NCBI GenBank assembly: GCA_900541505.1 | Contig: UQKK01000003.1 | Span: forward strand, 62,001 to 126,000 | Length of the DNA stretch: 64,000 nt | DNA from: an uncultured Ruminococcus sp. | Lineage (GTDB): Bacteria > Bacillota > Clostridia > Lachnospirales > Lachnospiraceae | Reading direction: 5' to 3' | Part shown: positions 34,669 through 43,622 of the stretch, piece after piece | Position numbering within the stretch: position 1 is the first letter of the stretch | How the letters are laid out: each line of letters begins with the position of its first letter | Translations under genes and position numbers: made by a program | Notes under the pieces: model-generated | What the model was told of the DNA's origin: nothing | Database searches by the model: none | What the model saw: the letters and a program-made list of their open reading frames with translations, nothing else

Positions 34669-35523
34669 ATGAAAGTAATAAGGGCAAAGACAGCGGGCTT
34701 TTGTTTCGGTGTGAGACGGGCGGTAGATACGGTATATGAGCAGCTTGAAAAGCATCCCGAGGAGCAGATTTATACCTATGGTCCGATTATCCACAATGAG
34801 GAAGTGATAAAGGACATGGAGAAAAAAGGAGTGACTGTGCTCAGGTCCGAGAAGGAGCTGGATGGTCTTGAAAAGGGCATTGTTATCATTCGCTCCCACG
34901 GGGTGGAGAAACGGATTCATGAGAAACTCGAAGGACGCGGCATTACGGTTGTGGACGCCACCTGCCCCTTTGTCAAGAAGATACACCGCATCGCAGAGAG
35001 GGAGAGCGCGGCGGGTAGATTTGTCATTATCATCGGTGACCCGAATCATCCAGAGGTCCAGGGGATTCGGGGATGGGCAGGAAAAGACGTGGCAGTGGTA
35101 CAGAATCCGGAGGATATTGAAAAACTATCTGTCGAAAAAAGGGGAAAAATCAGTATCGTCGCCCAGACGACATTTAATTACAATAAATTTAAAGATTTAG
35201 TTGAAATTATTTCTGAAAAGAGTTATGATGTAAGTGTTTTAAATACAATCTGTAATGCTACGAAAGAGCGTCAGACTGAGGCACAAAGTATTGCAGAAGC
35301 GGTGGATGCTATGATAGTGATTGGCGACAAACATAGTTCCAACACCCAGAAGTTATTTGAAATATGTAACAGAGCATGTAAAGATACGTACTATATACAG
35401 ACACTTGACGATTTGGATTTGAATCAATTAGGGTCAGTGGAAACAGTAGGTATTACAGCAGGGGCATCCACGCCCAACAATATAATTGAGGAGGTTCAAA
35501 ATAATGTCAGAATTATCGTTTGA
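34669..35523 (+). CDS. ispH: 4-Hydroxy-3-methylbut-2-enyl diphosphate reductase
   Basis: A 284-residue iron-sulfur enzyme making IPP and DMAPP in the last step of the MEP pathway. Cluster cysteines are Cys12 (AGFCFGV), Cys99 (DATCPF) and Cys195 (NTICNATKERQ). The ATG at 34669 is chosen because AGGGAGG and GGAAAGG lie upstream and it gives the canonical MKVIRAKTAGFC start. The 3' half, from about residue 163, is much more AT-rich than the 5' half. The end overlaps the S1-domain gene by 20 bases; in many clostridia the two are one fused protein. Confidence 0.96.
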   Translation: MKVIRAKTAGFCFGVRRAVDTVYEQLEKHPEEQIYTYGPIIHNEEVIKDMEKKGVTVLRSEKELDGLEKGIVIIRSHGVEKRIHEKLEGRGITVVDATCPFVKKIHRIAERESAAGRFVIIIGDPNHPEVQGIRGWAGKDVAVVQNPEDIEKLSVEKRGKISIVAQTTFNYNKFKDLVEIISEKSYDVSVLNTICNATKERQTEAQSIAEAVDAMIVIGDKHSSNTQKLFEICNRACKDTYYIQTLDDLDLNQLGSVETVGITAGASTPNNIIEEVQNNVRIIV

Positions 35524-36589
35524 ACAGATGTTAGACGAGTCATTCAAAACAATTCATAACGGAGAGGTAGTCGAAGGTACGGTCATCGATGTAAAGCCGG
35601 ATGAAATTATCCTGAACATCGGTTACAAGGCAGATGGTATCATTACGAAGAATGAATATTCCAATGACTCATCTATCGACCTTACTACCGTGGTTTCAGT
35701 CGGTGACACGATGAGTGTGAAAGTTTTGAAGGTAAATGACGGAGAAGGGCAGGTATTGCTCACTTACAAACGTCTCGCTGCGGAGAAGGGGAATGAGAGA
35801 TTAAGAGAAGCATACGAGAATAAAGAGGTTCTCAAAGCGACAGTGACACAGATTCTCGGCGGTGGTATCTGCGCGACAGTAGATGAGGCGCGCGTATTCA
35901 TCCCGGCAAGCCTTGTATCCGATTCTTATGAGAAGGATTTGAGCAAATACGAAGGACAGGAGATTGAATTTGTTATCAGCGAATTTAATCCGAGAAGAAA
36001 TCGTGTGATTGGCGACAGAAGACAGCTTCTGGTTGCGGAGCGCGCAGAGAAACAGAGAGAGCTGTTTGAGAAGCTTCAGATTGGCGATACAGTAGAAGGT
36101 GTTGTTAAGAATGTAACTGATTTCGGTGCATTCATTGATTTGGGCGGTGTAGACGGGTTGCTACATATCTCCGAGATGTCCTGGGGAAGGGTAGAGAATC
36201 CGAAGAAAGTATTCCAGGTAGGCGAGACACTGAAAGTTTTGGTAAAAGATATCCACGATACCAAGATTGCTCTCAGCCTGAAATTCCCTGAGACAAATCC
36301 ATGGGCACATGCAGCGGAGGATTTCGCGGCAGGCTCTGTGATTCAGGGAAAGGTTGCCCGCATGACAGATTTCGGCGCGTTTGTAGAACTGGCTCCGGGA
36401 GTAGATGCACTGCTCCATGTATCCCAGATTTCCAGAGCGCATGTAGAGAAACCATCCGATGTACTTTCCATCGGACAGGAGATTACAGCGAAGATTGTAG
36501 ACTTAAACGAGGCAGAGAAGAAAATCAGCCTCAGCATGAAGGCACTGGAGCCGGAGACAGCACCGGCGGAAGCAGAGGATGCAGAATAA
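35504..36589 (+). CDS. S1 RNA-binding domain protein (ribosomal protein S1-like)
   Basis: A 361-residue protein with four S1 domains at about 17-90, 105-175, 190-262 and 277-350; repeats three and four show the best motifs (VTDFGAFIDLGGVDGLLHIS and MTDFGAFVELAPGVDALLHV). A short acidic tail follows. It binds RNA and probably helps translation like the short S1 proteins of Firmicutes. The ATG at 35504 follows GAGGAGG inside the ispH 3' end. A terminator follows directly. Confidence 0.92.
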   Translation: MSELSFEQMLDESFKTIHNGEVVEGTVIDVKPDEIILNIGYKADGIITKNEYSNDSSIDLTTVVSVGDTMSVKVLKVNDGEGQVLLTYKRLAAEKGNERLREAYENKEVLKATVTQILGGGICATVDEARVFIPASLVSDSYEKDLSKYEGQEIEFVISEFNPRRNRVIGDRRQLLVAERAEKQRELFEKLQIGDTVEGVVKNVTDFGAFIDLGGVDGLLHISEMSWGRVENPKKVFQVGETLKVLVKDIHDTKIALSLKFPETNPWAHAAEDFAAGSVIQGKVARMTDFGAFVELAPGVDALLHVSQISRAHVEKPSDVLSIGQEITAKIVDLNEAEKKISLSMKALEPETAPAEAEDAE

Positions 36590-36599
36590 AGAATATCAG

Positions 36600-36626
36600 A
36601 AAGGCGGCTTTTCAAAGCCGCTTTTT
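36600..36626 (+). terminator. Intrinsic terminator after the S1-domain gene
   Basis: AAAGGCGGCTT and AAGCCGC form a compact stem followed by five T. Confidence 0.85.
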
Positions 36627-36754
36627 CTATGTTAAAAAATCGACAAGATGTACGTGTAAATATGCAATTATTATTTTTCAGACACTAGATTTTGTATGTA
36701 GAATTTAGTACAATAATTGTATTGTGAAAAGTATGAGAAAGGAAGGGAATGTGA

Positions 36755-38074
36755 ATGGGACTTTTAACCTTTAAAGGCGGAATACATCCGAATGACGGAA
36801 AGAGCCTTGCGAAAGACCAGCCAATTACCCCGCTTCTTCCAAAGGGAGAATTGGTCTATCCGCTCTCACAACATATAGGTGCCCCGGCAAATCCAATCGT
36901 AAAGAAGGGAGACCATGTGTTAAAAGGTCAGATGATAGCGGAGGCGGGGGGATTTGTATCCGCGCCGATTTACGCATCTGTGTCCGGTACTGTGAAGGGG
37001 CTGGAGCAGCGCTTCAATCCGACGGGAAGCAAAGTCGAGTGTATTGTGATTGAAAATGACGGAGAATACACAGAGGCAGAATATGAGCCGGTGAAGCCGC
37101 TTGCGGAGATGTCGAAAGATGAAATTTTAACGAAGATAGGCAATGCGGGGATTGTCGGTATGGGCGGCGCCGGATTTCCGACCAGGGTGAAGCTCTCTCC
37201 CAAGGAGCCGGAGAAGATTGAATATATCATCGCCAACTGTGCCGAGTGTGAGCCATACATCACTGCGGACTATCGGCGTATGCTGGAAAATACCGAGGAT
37301 TTGGTGAGCGGCATGCGTGTCGTTCTCTCCCTGTTCCCGGAGGCAAAGGGAATCTTCGCTGTGGAGGACAATAAAAAGGACTGTATCCAGAAACTGGAGG
37401 AGGCGACAGCTTCCGAGCCCAGGATGGAAGTCAAAGCGTTGATGACAAAGTACCCTCAGGGTGCAGAGCGTCAGCTTATCTATGCTGTGACTAAGCGCGC
37501 GATTAATTCCACCATGCTCCCGGCTGATGCGGGCTGTATCGTGGACAATGTGGAGACGCTGGTTTCCATACACAGAGCGGTTGTTGAAGGAAAACCTCTG
37601 ACAGAGCGCATTGTCACGGTCAGCGGCGATGACATTGAAAAGCCGGGGAACTTTAAGGTGCTCCTGGGTACGAATCACAGAGAACTGGTGGAAGCTGCCG
37701 GCGGATTCAAGGAAGCCCCGAAGAAACTGATTTCCGGAGGTCCGATGATGGGATTTGCCATGGTTTCGCTGGATGCCCCGGTGACGAAGACGTCTTCATC
37801 CATTCTTGCGTTTAAAGAGGATGTGGTATCAAAGTCTCCGGAGACAGCTTGTATCAACTGCGGGCGGTGCGTGGAAGTCTGCCCGAGCCGTATCATCCCT
37901 TCCAGACTGGCGGATTACGCGCAGCGGATGGATGAGGAGGCATTTACGAAAATGAATGGTCTGGAATGTGTGGAATGTGGCTCCTGCAGCTATGTCTGTC
38001 CTGCGAAAAGACCACTGAAGCAGGCAATCGGTTCCATGAGAAAGATTGCGCTGGCAAATAAGAGGAAGAAATAA
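36755..38074 (+). CDS. rnfC: Rnf complex subunit RnfC
   Basis: A 439-residue peripheral subunit that receives NADH/NAD electrons in the Rnf ferredoxin:NAD oxidoreductase. It has the NuoF-like segment GMGGAGFPTRVK and ANCAECEPYITADYR (nucleotide/FMN binding), a SLBB-type region, and two 4Fe-4S motifs near the end: CINCGRCVEVCPSRIIP and CVECGSCSYVCP. First gene of rnfCDGEAB. A clear promoter is not evident in the AT-rich stretch before it. Confidence 0.97.
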   Translation: MGLLTFKGGIHPNDGKSLAKDQPITPLLPKGELVYPLSQHIGAPANPIVKKGDHVLKGQMIAEAGGFVSAPIYASVSGTVKGLEQRFNPTGSKVECIVIENDGEYTEAEYEPVKPLAEMSKDEILTKIGNAGIVGMGGAGFPTRVKLSPKEPEKIEYIIANCAECEPYITADYRRMLENTEDLVSGMRVVLSLFPEAKGIFAVEDNKKDCIQKLEEATASEPRMEVKALMTKYPQGAERQLIYAVTKRAINSTMLPADAGCIVDNVETLVSIHRAVVEGKPLTERIVTVSGDDIEKPGNFKVLLGTNHRELVEAAGGFKEAPKKLISGGPMMGFAMVSLDAPVTKTSSSILAFKEDVVSKSPETACINCGRCVEVCPSRIIPSRLADYAQRMDEEAFTKMNGLECVECGSCSYVCPAKRPLKQAIGSMRKIALANKRKK

Positions 38075-38089
38075 GAGAGGTGAAATGAA

Positions 38090-39022
38090 GTGAACGAAAA
38101 TTTGAATGTATCATCCTCACCGCACATTCGCGACAAAGTGACGAGCGGAAATATCATGCTCATGGTAGTGATTGCGCTGCTGCCGGCGACGGTATTCGGA
38201 ATCTACAATTTCAGACACGAGAGTGCGTGGATTCTTGTAGTTGTGACAACAGCGGCTGCGGTCCTGTCAGAATACATATATGAAAAACTGATGCACAAGC
38301 CGATTACCATCAAGGATTTCAGTGCCGTGGTGACCGGGCTTCTGCTGGCGCTGAACCTGCCGCCCACACTTCCATGGTGGATGGGCGTCTTAGGAGCAGT
38401 GTTCGCAATCGTAGTTGTAAAACAGCTTTTCGGCGGACTGGGGCAGAACTTTATGAACCCGGCGCTGGGTGCCAGATGTTTTCTGCTCATCTGCTTTACA
38501 GGCCGTATGACCTATTTTGTATATGACGGTGTGACCGGGGCAACCCCGTTGGCAGAACTGAAAGCGGGCGAGGCGGTGAATACCATGGATATGCTGATTG
38601 GAAACATCCGGGGTACGATTGGAGAGACTTCCGTGATTGCTATCATGATTGGCGCCATGTTCCTGATTTTGATGGGCGTTATCGACCTGCGCATCCCCGG
38701 TACTTATATCGTAACTTTTGTTATCTTTATCGTCATCTTCGGCGGACACGGTTTTGATGCGCAGTATATCACCGCGCACCTGTGCGGCGGCGGTCTCATG
38801 CTGGGGGCATGGTTCATGGCTACCGACTATGTGACTTCTCCGATTACGAGCAGCGGAAAAGTTCTCTACGGTGTCTGTCTGGGAATCCTCACAGGGCTGT
38901 TCCGTCTCTTCGGCGGTTCCGCAGAAGGCGTCTCCTATGCCATTATCATCAGCAACCTTTTGGTTCCCCTGATTGAGAAGGCGACCCTTCCAAGACCGTT
39001 TGGGAAAGGAGGAGAGAGATAA
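38090..39022 (+). CDS. rnfD: Rnf complex subunit RnfD
   Basis: A 310-residue membrane subunit with about 8-10 hydrophobic segments and a flavinylation-type motif GVTGATPL in which the Thr is the expected covalent FMN site. It helps couple electron transfer to ion pumping. GTG start after GAGGTGAAA. The stop overlaps the rnfG start (TAATG). Confidence 0.96.
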   Translation: MNENLNVSSSPHIRDKVTSGNIMLMVVIALLPATVFGIYNFRHESAWILVVVTTAAAVLSEYIYEKLMHKPITIKDFSAVVTGLLLALNLPPTLPWWMGVLGAVFAIVVVKQLFGGLGQNFMNPALGARCFLLICFTGRMTYFVYDGVTGATPLAELKAGEAVNTMDMLIGNIRGTIGETSVIAIMIGAMFLILMGVIDLRIPGTYIVTFVIFIVIFGGHGFDAQYITAHLCGGGLMLGAWFMATDYVTSPITSSGKVLYGVCLGILTGLFRLFGGSAEGVSYAIIISNLLVPLIEKATLPRPFGKGGER

Positions 39023-39636
39023 TGAATAAGATTATAAAGAATACATTGATACTGACCGTAATCACCGTTGTCTCTGGACTTTTGCTGGGGATTGTGTATG
39101 GCATTACAAAAGAACCCATCGCGTTAGCACAGGAAAACGCGAAACAGGAAGCTTATCAGAGTGTTCTCTCCGATGCCGAATCTTTTGAGGAATATGCGGA
39201 TTTTGACGCAGAGAAAGCAGCGGCTCTCCTGAAGGAGAACGGCTATACAGCGGACGACATCACAGAGGTGGCAGAAGCGAAAGACGGAAGCGGCGCCACC
39301 ATCGGGTATGTTGTGAATGTGACTTCCCATGAGGGATATGGCGGAGATATTTCCATGTCAGTGGGAATTTTGAGTGACGGCACCGTGAAAGGCGTGGAGA
39401 TGCTTAGCATCAGCGAGACCGCAGGTCTGGGAATGAAGGCTGCGGAAGCAGATTTCAAAGACCAGTTTAAAGACAAACAGGTGGAGAAATTCTCCTACAC
39501 AAAGACGGGGGAAGATGGAGATGACAAGATTGATGCCATCAGCGGCGCTACCATCACCACCAATGCTGTTACCAATGCGGTGGATTCCGCCCTCGTATAT
39601 TTTCAGAATGAGTTAGGAGGCGGAGCAAATGAATAA
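39022..39636 (+). CDS. rnfG: Rnf complex subunit RnfG
   Basis: A 204-residue protein with one N-terminal membrane segment (about 7-27) and an extracytoplasmic FMN-binding domain; the S-G-A-T motif in AISGATITTNAV is the Thr to which FMN is attached by ApbE. An apbE gene lies 12 kb downstream on the minus strand. GGAGAGAG precedes the ATG. The 3' end overlaps rnfE by 8 bases. Confidence 0.96.
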   Translation: MNKIIKNTLILTVITVVSGLLLGIVYGITKEPIALAQENAKQEAYQSVLSDAESFEEYADFDAEKAAALLKENGYTADDITEVAEAKDGSGATIGYVVNVTSHEGYGGDISMSVGILSDGTVKGVEMLSISETAGLGMKAAEADFKDQFKDKQVEKFSYTKTGEDGDDKIDAISGATITTNAVTNAVDSALVYFQNELGGGANE

Positions 39637-40345
39637 GTGTACAGAGCGAATTTTTAATGGACTTGTGAAGGAAAACCCGACGTTCGTGCTCATGCTCGGA
39701 ATGTGTCCGACGCTGGCGGTCACCACATCGGCAGTCAATGGTGTGGGAATGGGACTTTCCACTACAGCGGTACTCGTTATGTCCAATATGCTGATTTCCA
39801 TGCTGCGGAAAATCATACCGTATTCCGTGAGAATGCCGGCGTTTATCGTAGTTGTTGCATCTTTCGTTACGATTGTGGATTTCCTTCTGGAAGGATTTGT
39901 GCCGAGCCTGTATGACTCACTTGGACTTTACATCCCTCTTATCGTAGTAAACTGTATCATCCTCGGCCGCGCGGAGAGCTATGCCTCCAAAAATCCGGTC
40001 CTGCCCTCCATCTTTGACGGAATCGGCATGGGTCTCGGATTTACGGTAGGTCTTACCTGTATCGGTATTGTCAGAGAGCTGTTAGGTGCCGGAATGGTCT
40101 TCGGCGTACAGGTGATGCCGGATTCCTATGAACCGCTCACCATCTTTATCCTGGCGCCCGGCGCGTTCTTTGTTCTGGCATGTCTGGTGGCACTGCAGAA
40201 TAAGGTGAAGAACAATCTGGCGAGAAAAGGAAAACAGTCGCCACAGACGGCGGGATGTGGAGAAGGATGCGCTTCCTGCGCGAACCAGTCCGTGTGTGGA
40301 GGACATATTTTCCCCACCGGGGCTGAAAAGGATGAGAAAGAATAG
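39629..40345 (+). CDS. rnfE: Rnf complex subunit RnfE
   Basis: A 238-residue integral membrane subunit, about six segments, homologous to RnfA and NqrD/E. The first part GLVKENPTFVLMLGMCPTLA is typical, with conserved cysteines that coordinate an intramembrane iron-sulfur site with RnfA. The C-terminal tail has an extra Cys-rich segment (CGEGCASCANQSVCGG), which is not part of the usual family core. Confidence 0.95.
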   Translation: MNKCTERIFNGLVKENPTFVLMLGMCPTLAVTTSAVNGVGMGLSTTAVLVMSNMLISMLRKIIPYSVRMPAFIVVVASFVTIVDFLLEGFVPSLYDSLGLYIPLIVVNCIILGRAESYASKNPVLPSIFDGIGMGLGFTVGLTCIGIVRELLGAGMVFGVQVMPDSYEPLTIFILAPGAFFVLACLVALQNKVKNNLARKGKQSPQTAGCGEGCASCANQSVCGGHIFPTGAEKDEKE

Positions 40346-40357
40346 GAGGAAATGACA

Positions 40358-40948
40358 GTGAAAGAGTTATTATTGATTGCAGTCGGGTCTGCACTTGTAA
40401 ATAACGTGGTGCTCAGCCAGTTCCTTGGAATCTGTCCTTTCCTGGGCGTTTCAAAGAATGTCAAGACTGCCGCCGGAATGGGTGGGGCTGTGGTGTTCGT
40501 TATCACAATTGCTTCCTTTGTGACCGGACTGATTTATAAATTTATTCTCGGAAATAAAAACATCATGGGCGGAGAGCTGGAATATCTGAACACCATCGTG
40601 TTCATCCTGGTCATCGCCGCTCTGGTACAGTTTGTGGAAATGTTTTTGAAGAAGGCGATGCCTCCGCTTTACAATGCGCTGGGCGTGTACCTTCCTCTGA
40701 TTACGACAAACTGCGCGGTTCTCGGCGTTGCGCTGACAAATGTACAGGAGGGCTACGGTCTTCTGAGCGGCGTGGTGAATGGTTTTGCCACAGCGGTGGG
40801 CTTCCTCATCGCTATTGTGCTGATGGCGGGAATCCGCGAGAAGATTGAGTACAATGATGTGTCGGAATCTTTCCAGGGAACACCCATTGTCCTTGTGACT
40901 GCAGGGCTGATGGCGATTGCGTTCTTCGGATTTTCAGGATTGATTTAG
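40358..40948 (+). CDS. rnfA: Rnf complex subunit RnfA
   Basis: A 196-residue integral membrane subunit. The start ALVNNVVLSQFLGICPFLGV is the family hallmark with its conserved Cys. The GTG at 40358 is preferred: AGGAGG is then 8 bases away and the protein begins MKELLLIAVGS as in homologues; the ATG at 40352 is only two bases from the Shine-Dalgarno. Stop is followed by GGAGGG for rnfB. Confidence 0.96.
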   Translation: MKELLLIAVGSALVNNVVLSQFLGICPFLGVSKNVKTAAGMGGAVVFVITIASFVTGLIYKFILGNKNIMGGELEYLNTIVFILVIAALVQFVEMFLKKAMPPLYNALGVYLPLITTNCAVLGVALTNVQEGYGLLSGVVNGFATAVGFLIAIVLMAGIREKIEYNDVSESFQGTPIVLVTAGLMAIAFFGFSGLI

Positions 40949-40961
40949 GAGGGCTTGAAGT

Positions 40962-41762
40962 ATGGATATGTTTGGAATTATTTTAGCAGCCGTCATTGTC
41001 GGCGGCACCGGGTTATTCATCGGAGTCTTCCTGGGAATCTCAGGCAAGAAATTTGCTGTGGAGGTCGATGAGAGGGAAGAGGCGATATTAGATGTCCTTC
41101 CCGGCAATAACTGTGGAGGCTGCGGATACGCGGGATGTTCCGGTCTGGCTGCCGCCATCGTAAAAGGCGAGGCAGAAATCGGAGGCTGTCCGGTGGGCGG
41201 CGCCCCGGTAGCGGCGAAGATTGGCGAGATTATGGGTCAGGCGGCAGGAGAGCAGGAGCGCATGGTCGCTTTTGTGAAATGTGCCGGAACCTGCGAGAAA
41301 GCAAAAACAGAGTATGAATATTATGGAATTAAGGACTGCGTGATGGCAAGCCAGATGCAGGACGGCGGAGCCAAGGGCTGTGCCTTTGGATGTCTCGGCT
41401 ACGGTACCTGTGTGAAGGCGTGTCCTTTTGACGCCATCCATGTCAAGGATGGAATCGCAGTCGTGGATAAAGAGGCATGTAAGGCATGCGGAAAATGTAT
41501 CGCTGCCTGTCCGAAGCATCTGATTGAACTGATTCCGTACAAACAGAAGACATTCGTGGAGTGTAACTCCAACGAGAAGGGCAAGGCTCTGATGTCTGTC
41601 TGCGAGGTCGGCTGTATTGGATGCCGCATGTGCGAGAAGAACTGTGAGGCGGGCGCTGTTACAGTGAAGAACTTCCTGGCACATATCGATGCGGAGAAAT
41701 GTACAAACTGCGGCGTATGCGCGGAGAAATGTCCGAGGAAGATTATCAAAGTGATTTCATAA
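40962..41762 (+). CDS. rnfB: Rnf complex subunit RnfB
   Basis: A 266-residue iron-sulfur subunit that takes electrons from reduced ferredoxin. An N-terminal membrane helix is followed by a 4Fe-4S module (NNCGGCGYAGC...GGCPVGG) and two ferredoxin-type domains with several CxxCxxCxxxCP motifs, ending CTNCGVCAEKCPRKIIK. Last gene of the operon; a terminator follows. Confidence 0.96.
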   Translation: MDMFGIILAAVIVGGTGLFIGVFLGISGKKFAVEVDEREEAILDVLPGNNCGGCGYAGCSGLAAAIVKGEAEIGGCPVGGAPVAAKIGEIMGQAAGEQERMVAFVKCAGTCEKAKTEYEYYGIKDCVMASQMQDGGAKGCAFGCLGYGTCVKACPFDAIHVKDGIAVVDKEACKACGKCIAACPKHLIELIPYKQKTFVECNSNEKGKALMSVCEVGCIGCRMCEKNCEAGAVTVKNFLAHIDAEKCTNCGVCAEKCPRKIIKVIS

Positions 41763-41801
41763 GTTGGATGAAAATAGCGAACCATAAATAATGGAACTTA
41801 A

Positions 41802-41840
41802 AAACAGGGGCGTATCCGAGATGGATGCGCTCCTGTTTTT
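41802..41840 (+). terminator. Intrinsic terminator after rnfB
   Basis: AACAGGGGCG and CGCTCCTGTT with an inner ATCC/GGAT pair form the stem, followed by TTTTT. Confidence 0.85.
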
Positions 41841-41899
41841 ATGCTTTTCAGGCATGAAAAAGTATGCGATATAACTATTTTTCTATTTTCAAGTACTGC

Positions 41900-42088
41900 T
41901 ATATAATAAACCATAGGATGACTGCTGCGGTGAGTCTTCGGCTGGTGTTATCTGTGATATTGGGTGTCTGGCTGAATGGGGGAGTCATTGGGATTGCCCT
42001 GGCGATGTGCGCGGACTGGGTAGTATGGGCAGCCTTTTCCTACCGGCGTTACCGGAGCGGAAAATGGAAAATATGTAAAGTAATCTGA
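41900..42088 (+). pseudogene. Remnant of a MATE-family efflux pump (3' end only)
   Basis: The last 50 or so residues (GGVIGIALAMCADWVVWAAF, then YRRYRSGKW) resemble the C-terminal helix and tail of MATE multidrug exporters. The rest of that protein (about 400 residues) is absent and the rnfB terminator lies just upstream, so it is a decayed fragment. A frame could begin at ATG 41864, but there is no ribosome binding site. Confidence 0.6.
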
Positions 42089-42109
42089 AAAATGGAGGTG
42101 TATAAAAAG

Positions 42110-42838
42110 ATGAGAAAATGTACGGCAATTTTTCTGATGATATGTCTTTGTATGGGAGTGGTGGGTTGCAGCAATGACAGTGATGCGGCTGCAAACAGAC
42201 CGGAAAGGAAAGGCGGGAGCAGCAATGTTGGGGAGAGTTCTGATTCATCCACGGAGAATTCATCATCTGGGAGTACGGAGAACGCAGAGAACGGCAGGAT
42301 TCTGACTGCGTATTTTTCCTGGGCGGATAATGCTGTGATAGAAGACGAGACAGAGGTGGACGCAGTCTCCTCACCCAGCGTACTTTCCCCGGGCCATGTG
42401 CAGATGCTGGCGGAATGGATACAGGAGCAGACGGGCGGCGATTTGTTCAGTATAAAGGTGGCAGAGCCTTATCCGTCCGACTGGGATGACTGTCTGGACC
42501 GGGCAAATGAAGAACGCGCAGAGAACGCAAGACCAGAGCTGACAGAAAAGGTGGAAAATATAGACGATTACGATGTCGTGTTCCTGGGATATCCTAACTG
42601 GTGGTATGGTGCTCCCATGGCGCTTTTGTCGTTTATCGAAGAAAATGATTTGTCCGGGAAACAGATTTATCTCTTCTGTTCTCATGGCACCGGCGGGCTC
42701 GCCGGCAGCGTGGAAGATATTGAAGCAGTGTTGCCGGGAAACGTCTCCCTGTCCGGTGATGTTTTTGACGTGTATGAAGAAGACGCGGCAGATGCGAAGG
42801 AGGAGGTTCAAGACTGGCTTACAGGATTGGGGTATTGA
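42110..42838 (+). CDS. Exported flavodoxin-like lipoprotein
   Basis: A 242-residue protein. The signal peptide ends at the lipobox VVGC (Cys19), then a Ser/Asn-rich linker (about 22-65) and a flavodoxin-like domain starting ILTAYFSWADN, with VVFLGYPNWWYGAPM and LFCSHGTGG as the later FMN-binding loops. It has no twin-arginine motif, so it should be exported unfolded by Sec and acquire its flavin outside. GGAGGT precedes the ATG at 42110. It is followed by a paralogue and a DUF4405 membrane protein, suggesting an extracytoplasmic redox role. Confidence 0.87.
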   Translation: MRKCTAIFLMICLCMGVVGCSNDSDAAANRPERKGGSSNVGESSDSSTENSSSGSTENAENGRILTAYFSWADNAVIEDETEVDAVSSPSVLSPGHVQMLAEWIQEQTGGDLFSIKVAEPYPSDWDDCLDRANEERAENARPELTEKVENIDDYDVVFLGYPNWWYGAPMALLSFIEENDLSGKQIYLFCSHGTGGLAGSVEDIEAVLPGNVSLSGDVFDVYEEDAADAKEEVQDWLTGLGY

Positions 42839-42913
42839 AAAAATAAGATTGGTATCTGACGAATAGAGATAGAAACATGATGATGAAATTTATGATATAA
42901 GGAGGTTTTTTGT

Positions 42914-43570
42914 ATGGCAAAAAGAGTAATCGCGATGCTGCTCGCAGGGATGATGATGGCAGGAGTGACTGCCTGCGGAAGCAGTGACAGTGACAATGCA
43001 AAAAAAGCGGATTCTGAAGCGGCAGGTACAGAAAGCACTGCCAAGGGGCAGGAAGAAGATACGAGGACCACAGTTGAAGCCGGGGAGGGAGACAGCCGGG
43101 AACTGGTTGTTTATTTTTCCGCTACAGGGAATACAGAGACGGCGGCGGAGACTTTAGCAGATTTGCGCGGGGCAGATATATATGAAATTGTGCCTGAAGA
43201 GCCCTATACAGATGCGGATTTGGACTATAATGACGATTCCAGCCGTTCTACGCAGGAGCAGAATGACGAAGATGCCCGCCCGGAGATTGCGGGTACAATC
43301 GAGAATATCGCCGACTACGATGTGATTTATGTGGGGTACCCTATCTGGTGGGGCGATATGCCGCGCATCCTGTATACATTTTTTGACACGTATGACCTCT
43401 CCGGCAAGACCATTGCTCCTTTCTGTACGAGCGGGGGAAGCGGGCTGTCCGGTACTCCGTCAACAATCGAATCCCTGGAGCCGGATGCCACAGTAGTGGA
43501 GGGACTTCACACATCCGCTTCGGGCGCGGAGAGTGACCTTGCGGACTGGCTGTCCTCTATCGGTATGTAA
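42914..43570 (+). CDS. Second exported flavodoxin-like lipoprotein
   Basis: A 218-residue paralogue of the previous gene. The lipobox is VTAC (Cys21), then a Glu/Thr-rich linker to about 60. The FMN phosphate loop FSATGNTETAAETLA is better conserved than in the first copy, and VIYVGYPIWWGDMPRIL and FCTSGGSG complete the site. It too should be anchored outside the membrane. AAGGAGG precedes the ATG. Confidence 0.88.
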   Translation: MAKRVIAMLLAGMMMAGVTACGSSDSDNAKKADSEAAGTESTAKGQEEDTRTTVEAGEGDSRELVVYFSATGNTETAAETLADLRGADIYEIVPEEPYTDADLDYNDDSSRSTQEQNDEDARPEIAGTIENIADYDVIYVGYPIWWGDMPRILYTFFDTYDLSGKTIAPFCTSGGSGLSGTPSTIESLEPDATVVEGLHTSASGAESDLADWLSSIGM

Positions 43571-43622
43571 AAAAGAAACATGTGTGGTCGGTGGGAGACC
43601 AGAAAATATAGGGATAAATCAG

